From a virus: a stretch of 46,659 nucleotides of DNA. Location of the stretch: IMG/VR virus record IMGVR_UViG_3300033141_004895, positions 1 through 46,659 of that record; one strand, given 5' to 3'. A model generated the notes under the pieces. It was given only the letters and a program-made list of their open reading frames with translations, ran no database searches and was not told the DNA's origin. Below, piece by piece: positions 38,771 to 46,545 of this stretch (positions within the stretch are counted from its first letter, which is position 1; each line of letters starts with the position of its first letter). Both the position numbers and the translations under genes were made by a program.

Positions 38771-39002
38771 TGTGCTGACCGTAATCCTCCCTTTCGTCAC
38801 TATCATCATTATCCTACTCCTGAGCCAAATTTTCTTGCTACTTGCCATCCTCCGCAAACTGGACCGTTCCGAAGGCTCCTGGTTCCCTCTGCCTCGCCTT
38901 TCTTCCCCTCCACCACCTGAAGAGCAAATCATAGCCCCCAGCGAGGAAGAGCGGGACCTTCTGGAGTGGGAAAGGGAGAGGAAATCCAAGGAGGTGTCTT
39001 AA
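38763..39002 (+). CDS. Small membrane-anchored protein
   Basis: 79 aa, overlapping the upstream stop. A strong N-terminal hydrophobic helix (VILPFVTIIIILLLSQIFLL) is followed by a Pro-rich then acidic cytoplasm-like tail. Unusual as a membrane protein within packaging genes. Function unknown. The portal start follows directly. Confidence 0.62.
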   Translation: MDSVLTVILPFVTIIIILLLSQIFLLLAILRKLDRSEGSWFPLPRLSSPPPPEEQIIAPSEEERDLLEWERERKSKEVS

Positions 39003-41762
39003 TTGGATCTCAACCAGTATTTGGATAAGATTTACCAGGAGGCCAAGTTTGCCAAAGAGGAAGTGGCCAAAAATTACGACCGCTGGCTCAACCACTATAA
39101 GGGGCAATTCTGGCCCTCCAGGCGCCCCGATTGGCGGGTCTCGGCAGTCATCAACCACTTGGCAGAGCTAATCCAACGGGAAGTCGCCTACCTCACCGAC
39201 AGCCGCCCTGTGATCCGCATAGTGGCCCGCAATGACCACCTGCAGCCTGTTGCCGAGGTGCTCGAGGACATCATCGCCGCCCTCTGGGAGGAACGCAACT
39301 GGCAGCAGAAGCAGCAGGAACTCCTAGTCCTGGCCGCCATCTTCGGTGCCGCCTTTTCCCGCTGCATCTGGAACCCCCAGTTGGACGATGGGCGAGGCGA
39401 CATTGACATTGTGGTCGGTGACCCCCGGGTTTATCTCGTTGATCCCTTCTGCCTCCGGGCCAACCAGCTGGATGAGGCCGAGTACATCATCCACGAGTAT
39501 GTTGTTCCCAAGAATGTCCTCGACGAACAGTATCCCCATTTGGCCCCCCGAATAAAGCCCACCTATGGAGCAGATGAGGAGGAAAAGGGCTTCAGGCACT
39601 TCCTCCGCAAACTTCTCTTTGGCACAGAGAAGGAGCAGAAAGCTATTGTCCCCCGCTGCCTTGTCCAGGAATTCTGGATCAAGGACAGGAGCCGGGTGGA
39701 GCTTGAAGACGGCCAGTCGGTGCGCAAGTATCCAGGGGGCAGGCATATCGTCCGGGTCGGGAAGGTCATCCTCAAGGACGAACCTAACCCCTACATAGAC
39801 GAGCACTTCCCGATCGATATGTTCGACTGGAGCTTCAATCCCAACAATGCCTGGGGGATATCCGAAGTCGAATACCTCCACAGCCTCCAGGAGATGTACA
39901 ACAAGCTGATGGCCATCATAGTGGAACACGCCATCCTCACCTGCAATGCCGTCTGGATTGGCGAGGAGGACGCCCTCAGTCCCGCTGCCTGGAGCCGGTT
40001 GACCAACAAGCCCGGAGCCATCGTGAGGGTACGCCCTGGCAAGACCCTGCACCGGGAACCCCCTCCACCGCTTCCCGCCTATATCCAGAACGCAGTCCAG
40101 TACCTTGAGAACCAGATGCAGGTGCTGAGTGGGATGACGGATGTGATGAGGGGGGAGAGAGGGGCGCTGACATCGGGGGTGGCCATTGAGTGTGTGGATG
40201 CCGAAACGGAATGTTTGACGAAACGAGGGTGGAAGAAATATTGGGAGATTGAAGAAGATGATGAGATATATGTCTTCAATCCACAAACTGGCCATGGCGA
40301 ATGGTCCCCTCTTTTGAGGCTAAATGTGCAGGAAGAATATAGCGGCCCAATGTATGTGTTGAAGAATAAAAATATAGACGCCTTTGTGACTCCTAATCAC
40401 CGTTGGCTCGTGGGATCTACTAATGGGCATTTCAGAGGGGGAAAGTGGAAATTTTTACAGACCCCTGAGCTGAATACAGACGATTTTATTCCTTCGGTTG
40501 CCCCTATAGATGGAGTTGAGTGTTCTGAATACGATGATGCTCTTGTGGAATTGATTGGATGGATTGTTACCGAGGGAGCCTATTACTTAAAGAAAGTGGA
40601 TGGGCATACTTATCCAGAGATTCTTATCCACCAGTCAATTGCAAACGAGCGGAATTGTGATCGGATAGAGAAATGTTTGAGACAACTTGGGATCCATTTT
40701 ACAGTTCGACATGATAGCAGACCTTGCCGAAATCACCCGATTAGGATATGGACAATTCGTGGTGAGTGGGCTAAGAGGATTATGGGCCAGTTTCCCGATA
40801 AAAGGCCGGGGTATGAATTTATTACCTCCCTTCCAAGAAGGCAGTTGATTCTTCTTGCTGAAGCTATGCTCTTGGGGGATGGAAGGTGGTTTGGAATGAA
40901 TCCTCCACACAAGAATATAAGCATTGAGTTTTTCTCCTCGGATAAGGAGTTGATAAACCAGTTCCAGATGATCCTTACGTTAGCTGGTTTTGCAAGTTCT
41001 AATGGAATTGTACCACACTATGAAACAAGCTTCTTCAAGGGCAATCATAGGTCTGAGAGATATGGAGACTGCCTTAGAGTTACTTGTAAAAGAACCGGGA
41101 AAATAGGCATAAGGAATTTGCGGGACCATGGTGACTTTATGCAGGTTGATTATAAAGGACCGATCTGGTGTCCAACTACCACAACGGGCACTTGGGTAGC
41201 TAAGAGGAATGGAAAGGTCTATATTACTGGTAATAGCCTCCAAGTAGCCAGCCAGGCCATTGTCCGCCTCCGTGCCAGAAGCTTTGAGCAATTCCTCTCC
41301 CGCATAGGGCAAAAGCTGATATCGAGGATCTTCCAGTTCTACACCACGGATAGGGTTATCAAGATCCTCGGACCAGACGGAAACATCAGGCAGTACGAGT
41401 GGGTGAGGAAGCAAATCATGGATCCCATCCAGAGGTACTACGAGGGCGACTACCGCCAGAAGCTCCACTCCGCTTTCCGTGACCTCCAGTTCAAGGTGGT
41501 CGAAGGCTCCTCCCTCGCCATGAACAAGATCCAGAAGGTCATGATGGCTATTACCTTCTACCGCATGGGTGTGATAGATGAAAGGGCGCTGTTGGAGATT
41601 GCCGAGTGGCCTCACAGAGAGGAGATTTTGGAGAGGAAGGCTCAGGCAATGCAGCAGCAACAGAGCAGGCCCACCAAGTCGGTAAGGGTTCCAGAGCCCT
41701 CGAGGCAAATGGAGGCTGAGATGAGGGCAAAAGGATTAACAGGGGAGGCGTTGAAGCCATGA
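39003..41762 (+). CDS. Portal protein interrupted by an intein
   Basis: 919 aa precursor from TTG with AAGGAGGTG 6 bases upstream. Residues 1-396 and 745-919 together form a 571-aa portal: helical start (LDKIYQEAKFAKEEVAKNYD), FPIDMFDWSFNPNNAWGIS, then LQEMYNKLMAIIVEHAILT, SGMTDVMRGERGALTSGVAIE and, after the intein, SLQVASQAIVRLRARSFEQF. The portal is the twelve-fold ring for DNA passage and binds terminase. Splicing is required because the insertion splits the conserved GVAIE-SLQ segment. Confidence 0.88.
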   Translation: MDLNQYLDKIYQEAKFAKEEVAKNYDRWLNHYKGQFWPSRRPDWRVSAVINHLAELIQREVAYLTDSRPVIRIVARNDHLQPVAEVLEDIIAALWEERNWQQKQQELLVLAAIFGAAFSRCIWNPQLDDGRGDIDIVVGDPRVYLVDPFCLRANQLDEAEYIIHEYVVPKNVLDEQYPHLAPRIKPTYGADEEEKGFRHFLRKLLFGTEKEQKAIVPRCLVQEFWIKDRSRVELEDGQSVRKYPGGRHIVRVGKVILKDEPNPYIDEHFPIDMFDWSFNPNNAWGISEVEYLHSLQEMYNKLMAIIVEHAILTCNAVWIGEEDALSPAAWSRLTNKPGAIVRVRPGKTLHREPPPPLPAYIQNAVQYLENQMQVLSGMTDVMRGERGALTSGVAIECVDAETECLTKRGWKKYWEIEEDDEIYVFNPQTGHGEWSPLLRLNVQEEYSGPMYVLKNKNIDAFVTPNHRWLVGSTNGHFRGGKWKFLQTPELNTDDFIPSVAPIDGVECSEYDDALVELIGWIVTEGAYYLKKVDGHTYPEILIHQSIANERNCDRIEKCLRQLGIHFTVRHDSRPCRNHPIRIWTIRGEWAKRIMGQFPDKRPGYEFITSLPRRQLILLAEAMLLGDGRWFGMNPPHKNISIEFFSSDKELINQFQMILTLAGFASSNGIVPHYETSFFKGNHRSERYGDCLRVTCKRTGKIGIRNLRDHGDFMQVDYKGPIWCPTTTTGTWVAKRNGKVYITGNSLQVASQAIVRLRARSFEQFLSRIGQKLISRIFQFYTTDRVIKILGPDGNIRQYEWVRKQIMDPIQRYYEGDYRQKLHSAFRDLQFKVVEGSSLAMNKIQKVMMAITFYRMGVIDERALLEIAEWPHREEILERKAQAMQQQQSRPTKSVRVPEPSRQMEAEMRAKGLTGEALKP
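40191..41234 (+). mobile_element. Intein with LAGLIDADG homing endonuclease in the portal gene
   Basis: 348 aa in frame. Block A starts with Cys1 (CVDAETECLTKRGW); block B has TPNHR at 68-71 region; LAGLIDADG-type helices are LIGWIVTEG (about 121-129) and LAEAMLLGDG (about 221-231); the end is GTWVAKRNGKVYITGN before Ser +1. The usual penultimate His is Gly here. The element is visibly richer in A+T than the flanking portal sequence, indicating recent acquisition. The endonuclease acids (E or D ends of the helices) look intact, so homing may be active. Confidence 0.92.
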
Positions 41763-41893
41763 GGAAAAAGTGTGATATGCGCAGTAAAATCAGATCCAAA
41801 GGCATGGGCAGAGGCTTGGGCATCGGAAGGGGCAAAGGTCCCATAGGAATTCCCATCTTGAGGAAGAAAAGGAGAAAGAGGGCCAGGAGATGA
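41759..41893 (+). CDS. Polybasic Gly-rich miniprotein
   Basis: 44 aa, ATG overlapping the portal stop (ATGA). Arg/Lys/Gly rich (SKGMGRGLGIGRGKGPIG then KKRRKRARR), no acidic residue except one Asp. Junction overlaps on both sides support translation. First of six short basic genes before the scaffold gene. Confidence 0.6.
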   Translation: MRKKCDMRSKIRSKGMGRGLGIGRGKGPIGIPILRKKRRKRARR

Positions 41894-42069
41894 ACGCCAG
41901 ACTGACGCCCAGGGACATCGAGAAGATGATTGGGGAAGTGCGCACCATTGCCTCCCGCTATGGGGGATGGCTGAAGTTGGAAAAGATTTACGAGAGGCCG
42001 AACAGACTTGAGAAGGTGGAATTGCACCTGTTCTTCAAGTTGCCCTATGGAGACGAGCGGGAGGCTTGA
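41890..42069 (+). CDS. Small hypothetical protein
   Basis: 59 aa, ATG overlapping the upstream stop; CAGGAG upstream. Mixed charge (LTPRDIEKMIGEVRTIAS, then VELHLFFKLPYG). No family recognised. Its stop codon overlaps the -35 box at 42066. Confidence 0.6.
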   Translation: MNARLTPRDIEKMIGEVRTIASRYGGWLKLEKIYERPNRLEKVELHLFFKLPYGDEREA

Positions 42070-42094
42070 CATTAGTCTGAACATACTTTAGTCT
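42066..42094 (+). promoter_or_regulatory. Promoter-like element inside the head operon
   Basis: TTGACA at 42066-42071, 17-base spacer, TAGTCT at 42089-42094; TTAGTCT also occurs directly after the -35. A terminator-like hairpin begins about 20 bases after the -10, so new transcripts would meet it at once. Confidence 0.55.
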
Positions 42095-42113
42095 TTTTAC
42101 AGATAGCGCCGTG

Positions 42114-42154
42114 AAGGGGAAAGTTGCCTGTTGAGGGTGGCTTTCCCCTTTTTT
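42114..42154 (+). terminator. Terminator/attenuator before the basic miniprotein genes
   Basis: AAGGGGAAAG (42114-42123) pairs perfectly with CTTTCCCCTT (42141-42150), 17-base loop, followed by TTTT. It lies between a promoter-like sequence and a gene that has no clear ribosome binding site. Either it ends portal transcription or it attenuates the head genes. Confidence 0.75.
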
Positions 42155-42160
42155 ATTGCC

Positions 42161-42454
42161 ATGGCTTTGGGTGCGACAGAGAGAGCCAGAAGACGCAGGC
42201 AGGCCAAGAGGGTCCTGCTTCCCGCTGCCATCCGTGCCGCAGGGCGAAAGGGGTTCTATGCCACTGCCATTGCCCTTGCACGGCACCGGGACAAGATCTC
42301 CGATCCCCGCCGTCTTGCAGGATGGCTCAAGGCGCAGGCTCGGAAGCGTGGGTGGCTCAGGCCCGAGCACATGCGCCGTGGTTCAAAAAGCAAAAAGGTC
42401 AGGCGTCTCAGGAGGCAATACAGACAGGTCATGGGGCGTCTGGGATCGAGGTGA
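42161..42454 (+). CDS. Polybasic protein of the head operon
   Basis: 97 aa from ATG 42161, 6 bases after a U-tract and without a clear ribosome binding site. Strongly Arg/Lys rich. The middle (GFYATAIALARHRDKISDPR, then LAGWLKAQARKRGW) resembles small phage proteins often annotated as of unknown function near capsid genes. Probably binds DNA. Confidence 0.65.
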   Translation: MALGATERARRRRQAKRVLLPAAIRAAGRKGFYATAIALARHRDKISDPRRLAGWLKAQARKRGWLRPEHMRRGSKSKKVRRLRRQYRQVMGRLGSR

Positions 42455-42459
42455 TAGAG

Positions 42460-42672
42460 ATGTCTAATGGTTTTGGAGCCTTTTTGGGTGGTCTTCTTGG
42501 TGGTTTTGGAGCCTATGGTGTGGCCAGGCTCCTGAGAAAATGGGATCAGTCCCAGAGGCGTCGGTCTCGCACCCAGCAGCTTCCTGCTGTTCCCCGCTGG
42601 CAGCCTTACAAGACAAGGTTCCTCGGCAGGAAGCCCTCTGGTAGCTGGACCAGGCGGTGGATGTCCAGATGA
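42460..42672 (+). CDS. Small protein with hydrophobic Gly-rich start and basic tail
   Basis: 70 aa, GAGGTGATAG upstream. Residues about 4-26 (GFGAFLGGLLGGFGAYGVAR) could form a membrane or packing helix; the rest is Arg/Trp/Pro rich and basic. Stop overlaps the next start. Unknown. Confidence 0.58.
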   Translation: MSNGFGAFLGGLLGGFGAYGVARLLRKWDQSQRRRSRTQQLPAVPRWQPYKTRFLGRKPSGSWTRRWMSR

Positions 42673-42794
42673 AGAGAAGGGTGGGCAGAAGGGCACTAAG
42701 GCAAATGAAGCAAAAGCGGGCCAAGGCCAACATTCGAAAGCGGCTTGAGGAACGTCTCGCCAAGGGGCGTGGCAAATCCAAGAGAGGGAGGTGA
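42669..42794 (+). CDS. Polybasic miniprotein
   Basis: 41 aa, ATG overlapping the upstream stop. Roughly half the residues are Arg or Lys (MKRRVGRRALRQMKQKRAKA). Likely a single helix binding nucleic acid. Size and composition recall histone H1-like or protamine-like peptides; no homology is claimed. Confidence 0.6.
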   Translation: MKRRVGRRALRQMKQKRAKANIRKRLEERLAKGRGKSKRGR

Positions 42795-42800
42795 AAGGGA

Positions 42801-42899
42801 ATGGCCAGCAGGAAGCAGGTAGCCGCTGCGAAGCGCAACTTGAAGAAGGCCAGGGCTGCCAAGAAGAGGCTCGCGGCTGTTAGGAAGGCAAAGGCTTAG
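42801..42899 (+). CDS. Polybasic Ala/Lys-rich miniprotein
   Basis: 32 aa, GGGAGGTGAAAGGGA upstream of ATG 42801. Consists of Ala, Lys and Arg in H1-tail fashion (KKARAAKKRLAAVRKAKA). Clear ribosome binding site and in-order position argue that it is translated. Confidence 0.58.
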   Translation: MASRKQVAAAKRNLKKARAAKKRLAAVRKAKA

Positions 42900-42930
42900 G
42901 ATGTTCATCAAGTCAAAGGGAGGTGTCACT

Positions 42931-43017
42931 ATGGCGAAGAAGGCAAGGAAGGCCAAGAAGGGGCGCAAGAAGGTCCGCAGGGTGCGCAGGCGCAAAGCTG
43001 TAGCCAGGATTATATGA
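42931..43017 (+). CDS. Polybasic miniprotein
   Basis: 28 aa; ATG 42931 with GGGAGGTG 5 bases upstream (an upstream ATG at 42901 is in frame). Sequence is Lys/Arg with a few Ala/Val (MAKKARKAKKGRKKVRRVRR). Last of the basic series; followed by a terminator-like hairpin. Confidence 0.55.
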   Translation: MAKKARKAKKGRKKVRRVRRRKAVARII

Positions 43018-43024
43018 CCAACGT

Positions 43025-43060
43025 GAGGGGGAGCGAGAGATGTTCCCCCTCGTGATTTTT
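43025..43060 (+). terminator. Terminator after the basic miniprotein genes
   Basis: GAGGGGGA (43025-43032) pairs perfectly with TCCCCCTC (43044-43051), followed by GTGATTTTT. It separates the small basic genes from scaffold and capsid. No promoter is visible after it, so partial read-through is implied. Confidence 0.7.
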
Positions 43061-43072
43061 GAAAACAAATGC

Positions 43073-43140
43073 CCGTTCTGTCCGGTTCCTGCATTCGAGC
43101 CGGTTCGGGGACAAGGTTTGGGGCCATCCCCGAAGAACGG
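43073..43140 (+). promoter_or_regulatory. Structured leader of the scaffold/capsid genes
   Basis: CCGTTCT (43073-43079) pairs with AGAACGG (43134-43140) and encloses CCGG...CCGG and an 8-bp stem TTCGGGGA/TCCCCGAA (43104-43111/43127-43134; one base shared). This gives a compact three-way-junction-like leader ending about 12 bases before the ribosome binding site. It may stabilise or control the most strongly expressed mRNA of the phage. Confidence 0.55.
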
Positions 43141-43163
43141 AGAGAACAAGCAGGAGGTGTGAG

Positions 43164-43967
43164 ATGGCAGAGAAGTACAAAGTCAAAGTCGGTGACGAGG
43201 AGTTAGAGGTCACCTTGGACGAGCTGCTCCAAGGCTATATGCGTCAGGCGGATTACACCCGCAAGACGCAGGCTTTGGCTGAAGAGAGGAAGAAGTTCGA
43301 AGACCAGCTGAAGGACCTCGAGGCCAGGGCCAAGCAGGCCGAGGAGTGGCAGAAGTGGTATGACCAGATGGTCCAGTTTGGCTACTTCACCCCCGAAGGA
43401 CTGCCCGCCTGGGGACCCCAAGGGCAGCAACCACAGGGGACCAAGTTGGACTTCTCCTCTCTCCTCAACACAGAAGAGGAAGAGGAGGAAGAGGGAAACG
43501 TTATGCTGAAGAAGTTCGAGGAGATAACCCGCAGGTGGGAAGACCTCGCCAAGCAGTACGATGAGCGTCTTCACCGGATGGAACAGGCATTTAGATATAA
43601 GTACGACCTCGATCGGCTTCGGGAGTGGCACCGGCAGCAGTATCCGGACATTCCTTTCGACGAGGAGAGGTTACTTAAGATGGCTCAGGACTACGGCAAA
43701 CCCAGTTTGACCTTCGAGGACTGGCAGCGGTTGCACCAGTTTGCTTACCTCAACGAGCTGAAGGAGAAGGAAGTCCAGTCCAAGCTGCAGGAGCAACTCG
43801 AAGCCGAGAGGCAAAAATTGTTAGCCCAAAGCCCTTTGCCTTCTGCCGAGGGGCCTCCCCCTTCGGTCTTCCAGCTGCCCGAAGGTGAGGAGATCCCGGC
43901 TTCCATGGAAGAGGCAGAGGCGAGAGCTTTAGAGATACTCAGACAGGAGAAGCAAAAAACAGGCTAA
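43164..43967 (+). CDS. Scaffolding protein
   Basis: 267 aa; ATG 43164 with CAGGAGGTG upstream. The start (KVKVGDEELEVTLDELLQGY then YTRKTQALAEERKKFED) is typical of phage scaffolds placed just before the major capsid gene. Long coiled coils, an acidic run (EEEEEEE) near residue 105, and a Pro/Glu-rich end. It guides prohead assembly and is lost before or during packaging. Confidence 0.8.
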   Translation: MAEKYKVKVGDEELEVTLDELLQGYMRQADYTRKTQALAEERKKFEDQLKDLEARAKQAEEWQKWYDQMVQFGYFTPEGLPAWGPQGQQPQGTKLDFSSLLNTEEEEEEEGNVMLKKFEEITRRWEDLAKQYDERLHRMEQAFRYKYDLDRLREWHRQQYPDIPFDEERLLKMAQDYGKPSLTFEDWQRLHQFAYLNELKEKEVQSKLQEQLEAERQKLLAQSPLPSAEGPPPSVFQLPEGEEIPASMEEAEARALEILRQEKQKTG

Positions 43968-43982
43968 GGAGGTGTTTAAGGG

Positions 43983-44918
43983 ATGGCTTTGACGTATGAT
44001 GACCTTGATGTTGCTGTACGTAAAGCGTTTCTACCTGGTATTGTCAACCAGTTCTTCAAGGCCACCCCTTTGCTTGTCCGCTTGATGTCCAAGAACAACG
44101 TCAAGCTAAGGGGAGGCCGGAAGATCGCTCAGCCCGTGGTCTATGACGAGCTGCCCAGCGGCTACTACAGCGGTCTTGACACCTTCGACACCAGCTACAA
44201 GCAGACCCACACTTACGCTGAGTGGGACTGGAAGGCTGCCTATGTGAACGTGACCATTCCTGGTGACGACCTGGCCAAGGCCGAGAGCAACGAGGAGATC
44301 ATCGGCATTCTCAGGCCCAAGATGGAGGTGGCCAGTCTCACGATGCGCAAGAAGCTCTGCGAGGGCATCTATTCCGATGGCACTGGTGACGGTGGCAAGG
44401 CCGTGGACGGGCTGCTCAACGCCCTTGACAACGGCGACACCTATTCCACCTATGGTGGCATCAGCCGAAGCTCCAACACCTGGTGGAAGGGCAACATAGA
44501 CAGCACAGGTGGCAGTCTCACCCTGGACATGGTCCAGGACATGTACGGCACCTGCATGGACGGCGACGAGCATCCTGACCTGATCGTGATGCCCGTATCG
44601 CTGTACAACAAGCTCTGGGCGAGGGTGCAGCCTCAGCAGAGGTTCCTGCCCAAGGACAGCGACCTGGCCAAGGTTGGCTTCGAGGGCATCACCTTCAACC
44701 GGGCGGTGATCGTTCCTGACAACTACTGCCCCAGCGGAACCATCTTCGTGCTCAACACCAAGTACATCCAGTTCGTCATCAACACCAACCGGAACTTCGT
44801 CTGGACACCGCCCAAGGAGCCTACCAATCAGGATGCCTATGTGCGCCAGCTGCTGGTGATGTGCAACTTGATCGTGACTGCCCCATGGCGGTCTGGGATC
44901 ATTAAGAACGTGACCTAA
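43983..44918 (+). CDS. Major capsid protein (HK97-like fold expected)
   Basis: 311 aa, AAGGAGGTG upstream. Helical N-arm (DDLDVAVRKAFLPGIVNQF), KATPLLVRLMSKNNVKLRGG and SYKQTHTYAEWDWKAAYVNV, then a helix (EEIIGILRPKMEVASLTMRK), YSDGTGDGGKAVDGLLNAL and a beta-rich end. This is the usual order for podophage and siphophage HK97-type capsids. No N-terminal protease site is evident. It follows the scaffold gene directly, as expected. Confidence 0.87.
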   Translation: MALTYDDLDVAVRKAFLPGIVNQFFKATPLLVRLMSKNNVKLRGGRKIAQPVVYDELPSGYYSGLDTFDTSYKQTHTYAEWDWKAAYVNVTIPGDDLAKAESNEEIIGILRPKMEVASLTMRKKLCEGIYSDGTGDGGKAVDGLLNALDNGDTYSTYGGISRSSNTWWKGNIDSTGGSLTLDMVQDMYGTCMDGDEHPDLIVMPVSLYNKLWARVQPQQRFLPKDSDLAKVGFEGITFNRAVIVPDNYCPSGTIFVLNTKYIQFVINTNRNFVWTPPKEPTNQDAYVRQLLVMCNLIVTAPWRSGIIKNVT

Positions 44919-44932
44919 AGGAGGTCCTGACG

Positions 44933-45259
44933 ATGGCCGATCAAAGGAACCTTCCGCCCGTTCCTCCTCCGGCTGAAGGTCCGCAGGCCCCTCCTGACAT
45001 CTTCGGCTTGGCGGGGGCAGGTTCCCCTCCACCTGCCTCCGCCCCATCTCCTTCCCCGCAGGGAGAGGCTCGGGGACCAAACCCTGTTCTGATCTTCCGA
45101 CAGGTGGTGATGTTGCTTCAGATCCTCGTGCGCTACTTCCCCGAGCTTATGCCTGCTGTGAAGAGATTTCTGGAAGAGGTCCAGGAGATAGCGGCCGAGA
45201 GGAGCGGGGCTAAGAAGGGTAGGAAAAGAAGAAAGAAAGCAACTGCAGAGGAAGAGTGA
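44933..45259 (+). CDS. Hypothetical head-region protein, Pro-rich with basic tail
   Basis: 108 aa, AAAGGAGGTCCTG upstream. The first half is Pro/Ala/Gly rich and probably disordered. A helix (VLIFRQVVMLLQILVRYFPE) follows, then a basic tail (KKGRKRRKKAT). Likely a minor head protein or capsid-associated peptide by position only. Confidence 0.65.
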   Translation: MADQRNLPPVPPPAEGPQAPPDIFGLAGAGSPPPASAPSPSPQGEARGPNPVLIFRQVVMLLQILVRYFPELMPAVKRFLEEVQEIAAERSGAKKGRKRRKKATAEEE

Positions 45260-45260
45260 A

Positions 45261-45344
45261 ATGGCAACCGAAGGAAGAGATCCTTTCCGAGGCGAAGCCA
45301 ATCGCCTTCTGAGGTTGCCCATAACCAAAGGAAAGGAGGTATAG
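45261..45344 (+). CDS. Possible 27-aa miniprotein
   Basis: ATG immediately after the upstream stop, GAGGAAGAGTGAA before it; ends 4 bases before the next gene's start, with that gene's ribosome binding site inside its end. Sequence is charged (MATEGRDPFRGEANRLLRLP). Spacing favours a real gene, but evidence is thin. Confidence 0.4.
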   Translation: MATEGRDPFRGEANRLLRLPITKGKEV

Positions 45345-45348
45345 AAAG

Positions 45349-46119
45349 ATGGGAGCTGCTTCTGGTTTGATGCAGGGAGGTCCCAAGCAGGGACTGTATG
45401 AAATTTCTTCGACTGCCAAGCACAGGTTGGGCGAGAGGCTGGTGCTCAGCGATGGGCGGGAGTTCGTGTACTGCAAGGCTGGCTCTTCCGCTCTGAGCGC
45501 TGCGCTGTTCAACACCTACATCACCACTCCTACCCATGAGGACACGGTGACCGTGGCCCATGCCGCTGGCACTACGGAAGTGACCATCACCGCCGCCAGC
45601 ATCTCGGCCAATGACTTCGCTGAGGGCTACTTGGTGGTGACCGATGGCACCGGCATCGGGGAGATCTACAAGATCCGCTCCAACACGGCCACAGGTGGAG
45701 GCGGCAGCGGCAAGATCAAGGTGGTTCTCTACGATCCCCTTATCACCGCATGGAGCACCAGCGACACCGATGTTGACCTTTACCCTTCTCCCTACAATGG
45801 GCTTGTGGTCAACCCGGTCGACGCCCAGCAGAGGCCCGTGTGTGTGACCATCCGACCGGTGACTGCCGAGTACTACTTCTGGGGTCAGGTGAGAGGTTGG
45901 GCTCCTGTGAAGATCGACACAGGCGGCGGCAATGCTGGTCAGGAGCTTGACGAGAAGCTGGTCATTGCCTCCACCAACCACGCTGGTCAGGGCATGATTA
46001 TGGCCTCTCCGACTGCAGGCAACGGTGACTATGCCAACATCAACCCTGTGCTCGGCATAATCGTGAAGGAAGCGGATGTGGATGATGACACCGTCACTCT
46101 CGTTGACCTCATGCTGTAA
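45349..46119 (+). CDS. Putative head decoration protein
   Basis: 256 aa, AAAGGAGGTATAG upstream. N-terminus GAASGLMQGGPKQGLYEISS followed by GERLVLSDGREFVYCKAG, a start seen in phage decoration proteins encoded after the capsid gene. Beta-rich with Gly/Thr/Asp loops throughout. Probably binds the capsid surface and stabilises it. Confidence 0.68.
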   Translation: MGAASGLMQGGPKQGLYEISSTAKHRLGERLVLSDGREFVYCKAGSSALSAALFNTYITTPTHEDTVTVAHAAGTTEVTITAASISANDFAEGYLVVTDGTGIGEIYKIRSNTATGGGGSGKIKVVLYDPLITAWSTSDTDVDLYPSPYNGLVVNPVDAQQRPVCVTIRPVTAEYYFWGQVRGWAPVKIDTGGGNAGQELDEKLVIASTNHAGQGMIMASPTAGNGDYANINPVLGIIVKEADVDDDTVTLVDLML

Positions 46120-46131
46120 GGAGGTGTGGCA

Positions 46132-46545
46132 ATGGCTCTGACGATAAGCGTTGTGGAGAGGACGGTCTTTGGCAACAAGCGGATAGTGATTGCCGATGTG
46201 GATTTTGACGACTCTTACCCTACAGGTGGAGAGAGCCTGCAGGCTTCGGATGTCGGGCTTGAGGCGATTGACTTCCTCCAGGCCGCCCCAAAGTCCGGCT
46301 ACATCTTCGAGTATGACTACAGCAATGAGAAGCTGAAGGTGTTCTATCCCACCAAGTCCCAGGAATCCAACCTTGCCGCTACTGTGACCGTGACCGATAC
46401 CACTGGAGATGGAGACTCTGGCACCTTCGATGTGAGCTTCAGCGGGGAGAAGGGGGCTGTTGATGCTGGGCCTGCTGAGGAAGTGGCCGATACCGCTGAC
46501 CTAAGCTCTCTCACCGATGTGAGGGTGATAATCATCGGCAGTTAG
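46132..46545 (+). CDS. Putative minor head/decoration protein
   Basis: 137 aa; ATG 46132 with AGGAGGTG 5 bases upstream. Beta-rich (LTISVVERTVFGNKRIVIAD, GYIFEYDYSNEKLKVFYP), with a disordered middle and a strand at the end (DVRVIIIGS). The pattern is common in head-associated phage proteins of unknown detail. The terminator hairpin of the terminal repeat begins directly after its stop. Confidence 0.68.
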   Translation: MALTISVVERTVFGNKRIVIADVDFDDSYPTGGESLQASDVGLEAIDFLQAAPKSGYIFEYDYSNEKLKVFYPTKSQESNLAATVTVTDTTGDGDSGTFDVSFSGEKGAVDAGPAEEVADTADLSSLTDVRVIIIGS

